The notes under the pieces are model-generated. The model did no database searches. It was not told the DNA's origin and worked only from the letters and a program-made list of their open reading frames with translations. This document shows positions 49,440 to 61,480 of a DNA stretch of 64,000 nucleotides, in pieces (position 1 is the first letter of the stretch; every line of letters starts with the position of its first letter). The stretch comes from Sinonovacula constricta (taxonomy: Eukaryota > Mollusca > Bivalvia > Cardiida > Solecurtidae): the NCBI GenBank assembly GCA_007844125.1, contig CM017568.1:3258547-3322546 (forward strand). Reading direction: 5' to 3'. A program made the translations under genes and the position numbers.

Positions 49440-50506
49440 GCGGTATCCGGACAAATCCCCGCCCGGACATTTCCCCGTTCGTCATTTTTGAAGGTCCGGA
49501 CATTTCCCCGTTCGTTATTTGTGTAGACCTGGACAAATCCCCGCTCATGAAATTGTAAGGGTGGTCAATTCCCCGCTCAATTATGTGTGAAAACTATGTG
49601 TGTCACACCGCCCCGTCAGAACTCATCCCAGTCGTTGACTATTTTGATGCCACATACGTGTCGGGGACCTACAAGTCGGTGTTCAGTGAGAACACCACCG
49701 AGATTTGACCCGTCAAAGTGGAACGTGCACGAAGCTACGGTGACAGACGCATCTAGGACCAACAACGTCATGGAGACCTGGAACAACGGCTTCCGGCACC
49801 TCGTGAGTCATTCGAATCCGTCTCTCTGGACAGTGATTGATTGCATTATGAAAGATAACGCAGACACTGAGACAGAGGCCTATAGAACCGTTAACGGCAT
49901 AGCCACAAGCAGCAAACGACGAAAGAAGTCTGTCGTCCAACATCAGAAGAAACTGAAGAAGCTGTGCCAGCAAGTTGCCAACTCCGAGAAGACGGTCGAA
50001 GAATTCCTTCTTGCGATTGGGAAGTGTGTGCGTCTACACTGAACGTTCAGTTGTTGGGGCCTGTAGTGACTGTAGTGTATTTTTGTATAAACTATTTTTA
50101 TTATTACTATTTATTACTTGATTTGGATTATTGTTTTATATCAAATGATGTGCTTGTGTGTGAACTGTGTGTATGCATGACTCTACGTACCTTGCTAAAT
50201 GAAATAAACATTTGGAAATAAACAGTATTCAAGTTTTCAATCCTAAACAAACAACTTCAACAGAAGAAGTGATTCAATATTATGTCTATTAATAATTGTG
50301 ATTAATCCACTTTTACATGCACAGTAATTTGGATACGAAAACTTAACTACACCTATTGTTTGATAAAGCTTGAGCGGGGAATTGTCCACCCTTACAATTT
50401 CATGAGCGGGGATTTGTCCGGGACTACACAAATGACGAACGGGGAAATGTCCGGACCAACAAAAATGCCGAACGGGGAAATGTCCGGGCGGGGAATTGTC
50501 CGACAT
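49440..50506 (+). mobile_element. Mutator-like (MULE) element with ~130-bp inverted ends, nested in hAT
   Basis: The left end (GGTATCCGGACAAATCCCCG...) and right end (...CGGGGAATTGTCCGACAT) are long inverted repeats, with repeated GGACATTTCCCCGTTCG blocks. Nine-base flanks TTAGTTACA and TCAGCTACA match at 7 of 9, and the empty site in the other hAT copy reads TTAGCTACA. Nine-base duplications are typical of MULEs. Confidence 0.8.
49606..50042 (+). pseudogene. MULE transposase C-terminal fragment, frameshifted
   Basis: One frame reads ELIPVVDYFDATYVSGTYKS (about 49615-49675); the next, after a frame change near 49680, reads PPRFDPSKWNVHEATVTDAS then RTNNVMETWNNGFRHLVS to the stop at 50042. 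The W-N/H-RTNN-E-WN pattern is the end of MULE/FLYWCH-associated transposases in animals. Only the last third of the transposase remains, directly inside the inverted end. Confidence 0.65.
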
Positions 50507-51050
50507 TCAGCTACAGCAATTACGTAACACTGACTCTACCAAGCTTCGGTCGGGATAGTGTGTAATAAATACATTATATAAGGCTATACTTATTGATAAC
50601 AGTCCACCAGAACCTGAGAACGTCTTTTATTTTTTGGAAAGCACAACTAGATCACTGTCAAACAAACTTTAATTGCAAACACTTTCTGTTTTTGTCACTC
50701 TACTTCATACTTGTTATTTTATTCCTATATAATACCGCGACATCTGTTATTTTTTGTCACCGCGATTTTCTGTTCTTTGTTTTTGCTTCGTTCTCTCCGA
50801 ATAACAAAAATGTAAATCTACATACTTTTTTGATTGTTCGTCATAGGTTTACTTAACACACTTAAAACTCACGAGTTTACAATTTTAATCATTCTTTATA
50901 TATATATTGGTTGGTACTTCATCAATTTATCAACAGTCAGGTAATCTTGACACTAGCCAATCGCAGTAATTATCGTCATCAAATGGTTTTGTTTACATTC
51001 GCCTTTCACCCATAGGCATATGGTGAGCAGGTTCGTAATTGTCACTTGTG

Positions 51051-51325
51051 TAACTAAATGTCTCTAATTGACATGTTATGGCTTCGGATTAACGCCCTTA
51101 GCGATATCAGCCAATCACAATTAAACATCAATCCGACCACCAACCAATCAAGACCGTTAATTGGCTGTACACTTGAGCGATTGTGTATTGGTAACTAAAT
51201 GTCTCTAATTGACATGTAATGGCTTCGGATTAACGCCCTTAGCGATATCAGCCAATCACAATTAAACATCAATCCGACCACCAACCTATCAAGACGTTAA
51301 TTGGCTGTACACTTGAGCGATTTTC
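51051..51325. repeat. 140-bp tandem duplication inside the hAT
   Basis: TAACTAAATGTCTCTAATTG starts at 51051 and again at about 51192, each followed by the same ~130 bases. The inverted hAT relative has the same duplication (about 61945-62222), so it predates their separation. Confidence 0.85.
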
Positions 51326-51682
51326 CTTCATAAAACCTTCGTGGTTTTGCCTAATTGTCTTACAGTCGATCCAGTATCACCCGCATTTTGTTCTTTTGAA
51401 AATGCCGCCTGTAATCATTAATGTATTTTATAAGATAAGTTCACAAAACATAATTGACTGTTTGTTTGGGTTAGTAGAGTAAAATATTAAAATTGTAAGC
51501 TATTTTGCATGTGTTGTACAGTTTCATCTAATAAAATTATGATATGGTTTTATTAAATCGATGATTAGCCCCTTAAATGCGTCATATGTTAATACAAATA
51601 AGTAATTAATTTGTCAAAATGCCTTTAAATTGTAAAGGTTATTACACGAAGTACGTAAAAAAAAAGACACCCAAGTTTAAGG

Positions 51683-52658
51683 CAGACAGACAGACAGACA
51701 AATACTTTATTAACACTCATGTACATACATGTACAAAATGAGGATCTGTACAATTTGTTTTATATATAATACTATGTTAAGTTCGGTCAAACAAGTGAGA
51801 TTCTAGAATAGAGGTGATGTTAATGGAAGTAGGGATATTTTGTTAGTAGGGAGGTTTGTGGGGGTGGGGGTGGATGGGGGACACACAGGATAATATAGTT
51901 TCAAAACACAAAGGTTACATGATGACATAGCAATTGAAATTGTCGTAGAACAGCTGTTACACATTTTCATTATACAACATATACTGTTAAAGAGAAAACA
52001 ATAACAGATAAGAAAACCTTATAGGTAAAGTGTCTCTATTTTTGCTTAAAAATTGATAAATATTGTACGAGTCTTACAGTAAAACTAAGATCTTGAGGCA
52101 GTAGTTGTGAAAAGTATGATTAAAAAGTCTGTGATATTCTATGAAATTTGACAAAAGAAGAAACAAAACGTTATGCCTATTGGTATTAAATAACAGAAAT
52201 GGTGATGCTATGCGTTCAACATGTTTGAAATTATGTACAGTATTATGATTTGTAGTGTTTTAACATGCTTTTCTTTTTCATAGTAATTCATAGAATTACT
52301 CTTACATTTATCAATAACAAAGCATGTTTTACTTTACAATATTGATTAAGGAATTATTTTTGGCATATACTTATATATTTATGAACCTATGCAGTTATGA
52401 TTCTGTTGCTAGCAGCTATCACATATGTAATGCAGTGAATGATAAATGATCATAAATATTCATGGCTAGTGCATGAATGGGCACATAGGAATAATGAGAC
52501 AATCATGTATTATTAATAGAGAACGTCTTATCATTAATTAAAAAACTAAAAGGTTATGTAAATGTTGCTTGTGATTAATTTTAAGAGATTTTAATAACCC
52601 CGGGCTACCACTGAATTTATAAAATACTAGGCAACGTCGTATATAAATAAAAGGCACA
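51683..52658 (-). mobile_element. Probable 3' end of a non-LTR retrotransposon, nested in hAT
   Basis: On the minus strand it ends in an AATAAAG-type signal then (GTCT)n (51683-51702), a tail seen in several molluscan LINE families. TAAGG flanks both sides (51678-51682, 52659-52663), and the other hAT copy reads straight through AAGTTTAAGGTGACTAAT. The interior has no recognisable protein. Confidence 0.55.
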
Positions 52659-52750
52659 TAAGGTGACTAATTAATAATGTATATATTATACGGGACTTTG
52701 CAGGTCATCTTAACATTGATTGGTTACTTTATAGTTTTTATAAGAGTTTC

Positions 52751-52824
52751 AATAATAATAATAATAATAATAATAATAACTAATAATAATAATAATTATA
52801 ATAATAATAATAAGAATAATAATA

Positions 52825-52889
<65 letters not shown>

Positions 52890-52898
52890 TAATAATAA
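52751..52898 (+). repeat. AAT microsatellite
   Basis: About 45 AAT units with few interruptions. The corresponding site in the inverted hAT (61418-61480, ATT) is shorter. Confidence 0.9.
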
Positions 52899-53322
52899 TT
52901 GTTAAGTAGCAATGACATTGTTTACGCATTTACTGGCATTCTTCACTGAAAGTATTTTCTTGCAAACTACCGCTGACCAAGTAAAGAAACGCCCCGTCTG
53001 GTCCTTCACTATAAACAGGATAATGGCAGATTCATAATATTGCCGTTTGTATTTCAAAAAGAAGAAATCGTCGTTTTAAAATTAAATGCTATGCTAAAAT
53101 CATAAATCTACGGCAGCTTCTGCATTAAGTAAGGCTAGCAATGTTAATTGTGGTCAGAAATAAACATTTTACAATGAATAAACACATTGAATGTAATGGA
53201 AAATGACCGTGTTGTATGCCACTATGATAAAAATTCGTTCCGAATATTCGAATATGATTCGAATACACGTTCCGAATATTCGAATATCGTTTTGGGATTC
53301 GATTTACATCCCTAGTTTTAAC

Positions 53323-54305
53323 ATTATTGACATGTACATATAGCACACCCATTTATATATACACAATTTGACACATATTAGAAATTATTGCAATTCATGC
53401 TTACAGAATATCATTAAGAACACGCTGATATTGATGAGACCACGCTAAAGCTGTTTTATTATCACCAAATGAACAGCAGTTTCCCCGCTATCATGCCTCA
53501 TGTATTTGTTAAAACTTATTTATCATGTTTGCCATTCAGTTATCTTGGCTTGGCTTTGGAAGTTATCCTTACCAAATGCATGCACACGGTTTTTCTTCCA
53601 TAAGCTTGCTAACCAGGTGCATAAAATTGTGACATGCTTGTTCAAAGCACGTAGTGACGAAGTTGGTCTCCATACAATAAATGTGAAGGAATAGTTTTAA
53701 TATTCTGTTATAATCTTCACTCCATCGCTATCTTACAGTCTCAAGTTTGAGGTGATATTACCATAAAATGTCCAAAAAATATTAAAAATAACGAAAATTG
53801 CCAACGGCTCTTGCATGCATTAAAAACAAAACAATTTAAATAATACAATTCTCTTATCACTTCAATACTAATATACATGTAATTGTACAATGACAGTTCG
53901 TTATGCTCTGACCATGCCCGATTGCTGTACTTTTCTATCAGCCTCTCTAGGTCTTATTCGTTACTCTCAAATATACTCCTGCAACAGGCTCACGGCCATT
54001 AATGTAAACATTCTTGGCGTAAAAAGATGTGTTTAAATTAAATATATTTTGTTCTGCATAAACACTTCAAATTACTTGTATAATTGAGCATAACCATGGA
54101 TTTATTTTCTGTACATTTTGGCACATCAATATGGGAATGTAAACTACACCGCGAATATAAACAACGCCGTATATCTATAATGTAAACGTTGACAGTCATT
54201 TAACAATATTAAAAGTATTCGCCTTTATCCTTTCTATATTTTACACGTTTAGTGTGAAGCCAAACTGTAACTTATAAATCCTGACGTACGTTTAACCTGA
54301 CCTTA
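53323..54305. other. Intergenic, nothing recognised
   Basis: AT-rich sequence between the hAT element and the 35-bp minisatellite; no gene or known repeat seen. Confidence 0.45.
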
Positions 54306-54309
54306 TATA

Positions 54310-55028
54310 AAGTCAAGTGTCTAGGAGTACTGGGAGCCTGTGACAGCTAAATGTAATGAACCAACGGGAGCCCGTGACAGCTAAATATAATGAACCAACT
54401 GGGAGCCTGTGACAGCTAAATGTAATGAACTAACTGGGCCTGTGACAGCTAAATGTAATGAACCAACTGGGAGCCTGTGACAGCTAAATGTAGTGAACCA
54501 ACTGGGAGCCTGTTACAGCTAAATGTAATGAACCAACTGGGAGCCTGTGACAGCTAAATGTAATGAACCAACTGGGAGCCTGTGACAGCTAAATGTAATG
54601 AACCAACTGGGAGCCTGTGACAGCTAAATGTAGTGAACCAACTGGGAACCTGTGACAGCTAAATGTAATGAACCAACTGGGAGCCTGTGACAGCTTAATG
54701 TAATGAACCAACTGGGAGCCTGTGACAGCTAAATGTAATGAACCAATTGGGAGCCTGTGACAGCTAAATGTAATGAACCAACTGGGAGCCTGTGACAGCT
54801 AAATGTAATGAACCAACTGGGAGCCTGTGACAGCTAAATGTAATGAACCAACTGGGAGCCTGTGACAGCTAAATGTAATGAACCAACTGGGAGCATTTGA
54901 CAGCTAAATGTAATGAACCAACTGGGAGCCTGTGACAGCTAAATGTAATGAACCAACTGGGAGCCTGTGACAGATAAATGTAATGAACCGACTGGGAGCA
55001 TGTGACAGCTAAATGTAATGAACCGACA
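54310..55028 (+). repeat. 35-bp minisatellite, about 20 copies
   Basis: Unit TGTAATGAACCAACTGGGAG plus CCTGTGACAGCTAAA, very uniform (a few A/G and C/T changes, one short unit). Minus-strand frames through it are artefacts. Confidence 0.93.
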
Positions 55029-55592
55029 ATGTAAGAGTGCTTTCCTACATGTATTATCAAAATAGTTTTTTTTAAATAGCATGAATGGCCACAGTGGCGT
55101 CTTGCTATAGAGAGCAGCATATTGCTTCTGTAGGCTGAACAAGATGTATATTGATTAATGACGGGAAAACAAATGAACGTTTTTATGACATTCGATTGAT
55201 GTATAAACAAATTAAATGAAGCAATGATACATCCATCATTATAGTTATGTCCACCCAGGATTTGAATCAATTAAACTTTTCATTATGTTCATTTGTTTGA
55301 AGTCTTGCAATAGAATAAAGTTAATTCATCTATTAACAGACATTAGTATTTGGTATATTCCTTCATAGTAATAATCATTAGCAAATACAATTATTCTAGA
55401 TTTCTGCTGGTTTTCCAAAATGTCTAAATATTTTCACATTGGCGACTTAAAATTTGGCAAAGCAGGGTTTTGTTTTTCCATTTAATGACATGATACCATG
55501 TACGAAATGTATCTGTTGGCTCGTGCATAACTTTTATTTTCATCGCCAGTCCAACATGCCTTATCTTGTATTACACTAGAAGCCATAAAAAC
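55029..55592. other. Intergenic, nothing recognised
   Basis: No gene seen between the minisatellite and the duplication breakpoint at 55593. Confidence 0.4.
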
Positions 55593-56263
55593 ATGCAGAA
55601 GATATTTTACTGTCAAAATACGAGTGTATTACATATACCGAAGAAATAGTCTTTATTTACGCCTTAACCACGACAGATCCACCGCTTTGTCTGTCTACCC
55701 TATTTTAAGCCCTCCCACGCGCCTAGAGTAATATGTAGTTTACTACCTGCAACATTATTTAAAGCACAATATACAGACTTGTGAAACACCTCACACTATT
55801 TATTGAAAAAAAAACAAACAATTGAAGATGTTTGTCAAAAAGTACGTCAAACAATACTGTTTGCGTTGGCGTATTTGAAAAAGTTACTTCTCTAATGTAT
55901 CAACCGTCGATGAAACTTTAGTCACGATCCCGGGTCTTTTTCTATGACATTATTTAGTGAGCCGTAACACTCTGTATGGACCAGCTCGGTTTTCTTTTAT
56001 ATACTTTCTATTCGTGAAAAGGTAAAAAATGTTTTTCTAGCCGCTTTACGATCGCTTTTCAGCAAACACACGGCCTATTAAACTAATTTGCGTCTATGGA
56101 TAATCGTTGTTTATAATATGTCAGTATTATTTTACTTCACCCTATAGGCCTCTACGACATATTCACTTTAGGCAAAACTAAATAAAAATCCGTCTTTTGT
56201 TGCGGTGTTTTGTCCTAAATCTACACTGGTATGCGCCATTTTCGGGACAGCTAGTGTTGGTGT

Positions 56264-56346
56264 TATAAATTTGCTGGCCACTGCTTAATAGAAATAGTGT
56301 ATAGGTGAGAACGGACATTGAAAGACGCATACAAGACAAATCAATA
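56264..56346 (+). promoter_or_regulatory. Probable core promoter and noncoding exon 1 of peroxidase copy B
   Basis: TATAAAT at 56264-56270 and donor A/GTAAGT at 56347, as in copy A; the sequence between differs at one base (GGTGAG for GGAGAG). Confidence 0.55.
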
Positions 56347-57000
56347 GTAAGTATTTTATATTGTTATATCTCATTTAGAATTTGCTAAACCTAAGAAACT
56401 ACTAAGTCTTCTTAAAGATGCTTCAACATGTAGTTAAGCTTTTGAAATATTTTATTGTACTTTTAATATTTTTTTAATATTATTGAGATTTTGCATTATA
56501 AAATATCTACAATTACATGTATGAAACTGTGTCATCTGAATAATATTGCATAGGTTAGTTCATTGTTACATGACTCTATTTCAACCATAAAAATGACACA
56601 CACAATAAGTGGCATGTTATACAATAACACAAAGGTTGCCGCCACACACTACAGAAAAATTATCCAAAGTAGTAAACTACTAAAATGTACATTAAATTAG
56701 ATATATCTTCAATCTTTTTGTTGAGGCGACTTGGTAGAAGTTAGTTTATTTTGCATTTTTTTAAGTTTTGTCGATGTTGTTGTACAAAAAAGGTCAAATT
56801 TCTTAAACACCAGAGAATAAAAGAATGAAAACTTACATCTAATTTCTACATCACCCGTGAAAGGATCGTTTTGTATTTACTTTATATATAATTTAAAGCA
56901 TCGCGACGGTTTTCAGTTTATTTATATATAGTTTGGCCATTTAAAAGCACAAACACTAAGAATACCTCCGAAAAGTGTATGCTGATCAATATGTCATATA

Positions 57001-57744
57001 GTCCGGAAACTAGGTATGGTACCGAGCACCGCACCTGGGAACCAAAATGTTCCATAAGTGGAGGCTATCACGCAACTTCAATCGATTCGATTATATATGT
57101 ATATTATTAAACAAAATGTAAACATTGTATTGTGTTCATTAAGTAAATGACGTTTTCAGTGGGATAAGCTAGAAATGATGCCATTACCGATATGAACATC
57201 ACAAAGAAAAACTATTTTAACAATGTCTATCAGCTAAAAATTGTTTTCTGATAGAATGAATGCCTTCATCCTTATAACAGAAAACAGTGCTAGACAACGA
57301 AAATTGTTGCTAAATGTGACATGATGTGGGCATATAGAAACTTTTGAGTTTGTTTGAATATTGCTTTTAAATAGAAAGAATCTAATCCTTTCATCTCATA
57401 TTTTCAAAAATAAAGTCTATATTTAGATTCTCATTAAAATATATAAATATTCATAAGTGCTAATTTGCATAATTGACCATAATGGCCATTCAAAAACATT
57501 CAATTGAGTACCAGTTGTATACTTCTATCACCATTTTTGTAAAATTCCAAGCACTTTTCTAAACATACTGTCTTTTCAAGATTTCACGATGATTGCCATG
57601 GAAACAGTCAGTTTTCATATAGCCCAAATAAGTCTATTTTAGTACATTGGATATTCTTTTCTAGACACCCTAACAAATATTTTTGTGCCCATGAAAAACG
57701 TCTGGGCGGGTAGGGTGCGCGGTAACCATACCTAGCTGCCGGAC
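57001..57744. mobile_element. TA-flanked MITE in the 5'UTR intron, copy B
   Basis: Duplicate of the element at 31140-31888; same inverted ends and TA flanks. Confidence 0.6.
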
Positions 57745-58242
57745 TAATGTGTATGCAACTAATCAACATGCCTTCAATAATTAGCCCGAAAGTGAAAATT
57801 ATTTAATAAAGTATAAAGTATAGTATGATTATGAACGTTCTTTTTTACAGTTACCGGGCCAATTAAAAACGATATGGCTACTTTAAAAATACAGTCACTT
57901 ACAGTTAATTTAAATACAACATGTACATACAAAATGAACAAATCAAAATTAAACCAGAACAATGAAAAAGGTGTATATATGACATGCTACTTTATTTGCA
58001 CCGAGTGCAGCTATATTAAGAAATGGTATCAAATATATGTCTGAAATAACCGCTTTTTGGTTCATTGATATCGGGAGGGGAATCGTCCACGAGGGGTGTT
58101 GTCCGAATCTTTCTGAGTATCGGGATTGGAAGTGTGTGTTGTTGTTGTGTGTTTTTTGTTGTTGTTGTTGTTTGGTGTTTTCCTTCTTTTAGATATAACA
58201 TTGAAGTCGAAAGTTTTGTTCTGTACTGTGTTGCAGGCAGCA

Positions 58243-58507
58243 ATGCGTGTAGAGGCGTGTATCGTGGTGCTGCTAGTCGTGGTGGTAGCGGTTTCCAGCA
58301 AACCAGGCTTGGATAAAACTTCGGCTCAGCTGATCCGGGAGGCAGCCGAGACCTTCTTAAAACGGGAACACAACCAGCAAGGTGAGTCGAAACATAACAA
58401 ACATAACATACAGTAGGCAAACGGAGAAGGAGAAGAACAAAGACAAAAACGACAGTGACAACAATGATGATAATGGCGGAGCTTATAATGCAATTTACAA
58501 CGACTGC

Positions 58508-58583
<76 letters not shown>

Positions 58584-61417
58584 GTAATGGTGATGATGGT
58601 GATGGGGGTGGTGGTGGTGGTGGTGATGCACGAGGATAGTTTTAACGACTGCCACCGTTTGAAGATTTGTTTCCACAAAGAAATCCAGTACATACAAGTA
58701 GGTCAGGATTGAACAAATAAAGGTCATCATTGATTTGCAACCTTAGATCATCTCAAGCAAAGTTAATACCCTATACAAATAAGTGATTTCATCACTTTAA
58801 TGTAAGGTCAACCAACGGACTGCAATAAAAAGTAGACCAATAAATTTTCGATTTTTATTAATTAGTACATGTAAAAAGCCTGGAGTCAAAATCATGTAGC
58901 AACCATGCGTGGGCCGAAAACAAATAAAGTGACCAAAACCTTTTCCGCAAGAAGTTCCGCGAGGGCGTATTGCAATACGATCAGGCATGGATTTATCCAA
59001 GTTATATATGTCCTTTTTGTACCTCTAATCCTTTCACTCAAGATACATTAGAAGGCCGTAACTATAGACGCGATACCTTTTTTGCGCAAGAGATCACGCG
59101 AGTACCTGTTACAAAAATACGCTGTTGCTGTCAGGGTATGTAATTAGCCAGAATAATATCGGAAAGATGTTTTGGTTGATATATTACATTTGTATTTAAG
59201 CTATTTAACGGCAAAAATGTGTGTGTAAGGTATTAATTTTTAAGAACCATTGCTACCTTGCAGAAGAGAAAACTGTCGCCAAATTAACAGGGAGCAAGGT
59301 GGCCCGGGGAATGAAGACCCCGACACGGCGGACTCAGCGCTTATTGGATCAACAGGAAAAACGTCGAGTTGAGCTGGAGGCTCTCGCTCTCATGTAAATA
59401 CAATCAATTGCACACATCACAACTATTTTATTCTCCCAGCAACATTAGAATTTATATCAATACATTCTACATTCAACACCAGTATTGTGACGAGGCAATA
59501 ACACACCAGTATAGAACAATAATTACCTAAGCTACAGGCCGGTTAAGAAAAATTGCACTGATTAAATTCAGTTGTTAAAAATTGTTTCGACACAAATATA
59601 TGGCATATGTGTAAAGGATAATACAGATTGAAATGACAACCAGTATTTGTAACCTCACCTGACAAGCTCATACATAAGACAACGCTATTTGCAGGAACGT
59701 TTCAACCCTGTTACGCTATTGTTATACAATTTTACTAGTTGTAATAAATGTTTTGTGACTGGCATGTTTATTGACGCAGTATTGTGGACTGTCAAGCCGG
59801 GTATTTCTAGCAAAGTAATTACAGTCATTCCAGTAAGAGTGCGTCTTTATGACTCCACAAGTTTCAAAAATAGTTGTTGCAGCTGTAATTCCAGCAATGT
59901 ATATGTGTATCTGTTTCATACAGTATGCGCAATTTTCAGAGCTGGATATTGCTCTCAAACTAGAAGAGAAAACGCTCCACTTAATATTCATCGTTTCTTT
60001 GGTGCACACTTTTAGCTAGTATGCTAGTGTATTAAAACATTTAAAAAATGTTCCAAATTTTGTACATGTAATCTTATGTAATGTCAAGCAGGGCTGCTAA
60101 AGGGGACGTTGAGATGGTTCGAACGCTAGAGAACGAGCAGGTGGCACTATTTGCTCGCGCGGAAGAAGATCCTATCTGCAGCATGACCATTGACTGCTCA
60201 GACACCACCAATCGGAACATCGTGGACAATTTGGAGTTCCGATCAGTGGACGGATTATGTAACAACTTGAATAACTTCGAGTGGGGAATGGCGGGAGTGC
60301 AGCATTTGCGAGAGGTGTCCGATGCATACAGTAACGGTAAGCAATAAATGAAATACATCGATTTTGCCAGCGCCATATATGGTTAGTCTTATTAATATAA
60401 TATTTTCCAAAACTAAAAAAAAAGTCACTCACGCACAACTAAGACAGACTGAAAAAAAAATTGTCAAAATCTTAGCGGAGTCAGAATCATTTCAGGTAAT
60501 TTCATTGTTTTAATAACAATCATTAAATAATTCAGATATCTGTGCAGTTGCATAGAGGCTAATTTGTTGTGCTGGTCTTGCTCAGTTTGTGAGCGTTTAC
60601 AAGATAGATCCATTGTCTCTCTCTGTTTAGATGCCATTCTGAAAGGGATTTAAGCGGGCAGTAGTAGATGTTGCTAACAATTGTACCAGTATAAAAGAGG
60701 TTTTCTCTTGCTACAGGTCGATGGAACCCGCGGGACGAGAGTGTAACAGGAACCAGACGTGAGCCCGTGGATCTGCCAAACGCTAGGACTATCAGCGAGG
60801 CTGTACACAAACCTGGGGACAGTGGCGTAGCGGACAGCGCCAGCTTCACGCTAGCTCTCTTCCAGTGGGGCCAGTTTGTGGACCACGACATAATCTCCAC
60901 ACCAGAAGGTAGAACTTGAACGTTGGTTTGCCGGAGAAATTTTCCAGCGGTCGTTGTATTGGTTGGAAATACAGCTAGTGTAATGGTATCCTGTGTTGAT
61001 ACTAGGGATGTAAATCGAATCCCAAAACGATATTCGAATATTCGGAACGTGTATTCGAATCATATTCGAATGTTCGGAACGAATTTATATCATAGTGGCA
61101 TATAACACGGTAATTTTTCATTACATTCAATGTGTTTATTCATTGTAAAATGTTTATTTCTGACCACAATTTACATTGCTAGCCTTACTTAATGCAGAAG
61201 CGGCGGTAGATTTATGATTTTATCATAGCATTTAATTTTAAAACGACGATTTCTTCTTTTTGAAATACAAACGGCAATATCATGAATCCGCCAATATCCT
61301 GTTTATAGTGAAGGACCAGACGGGGCGTTTCTTTACTTGGTCAGAGGTAGTTTGCAAGAAAATACTGTCAGTGAAGAATGCCAGTAAATGCGTAAATAAT
61401 GTCATTGCTACTTAACA

Positions 61418-61480
<63 letters not shown>

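Larger units (their letters stand above)
48171..53314 (+). mobile_element. hAT element, 5.1 kb, with three nested insertions
   Basis: Starts TAGGGATGTTAACGAATATT and ends with TTTACATCCCTA. It is flanked by a perfect 8-bp duplication GTTTTAAC (48163-48170, 53315-53322), the hAT hallmark. Ends carry TTCGAATATTCGAA palindromes. Removing the three nested insertions leaves about 2.2 kb, matching the inverted relative at 61003-63169. No hAT transposase is visible, so it is non-autonomous. The interior holds a 140-bp tandem duplication (51051-51325). Confidence 0.9.

Noticed and set aside
50593..50856. Small hydrophobic frame (MITVHQNL...) kept in both hAT copies (also 62418-62687, minus)
   Set aside because: Both copies share ancestry, the frame is short, and length-changing differences occur in its C-terminal half; no transposase similarity seen.
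54310..55028. CRISPR-like array
   Set aside because: Units are directly adjacent with no unique spacers, and the genome is eukaryotic; this is a minisatellite.
58016..58730. Poly-His, poly-Asp and poly-Met/Ile proteins
   Set aside because: They are translations of the GAT microsatellite in peroxidase B intron 1; copy A lacks the expansion.
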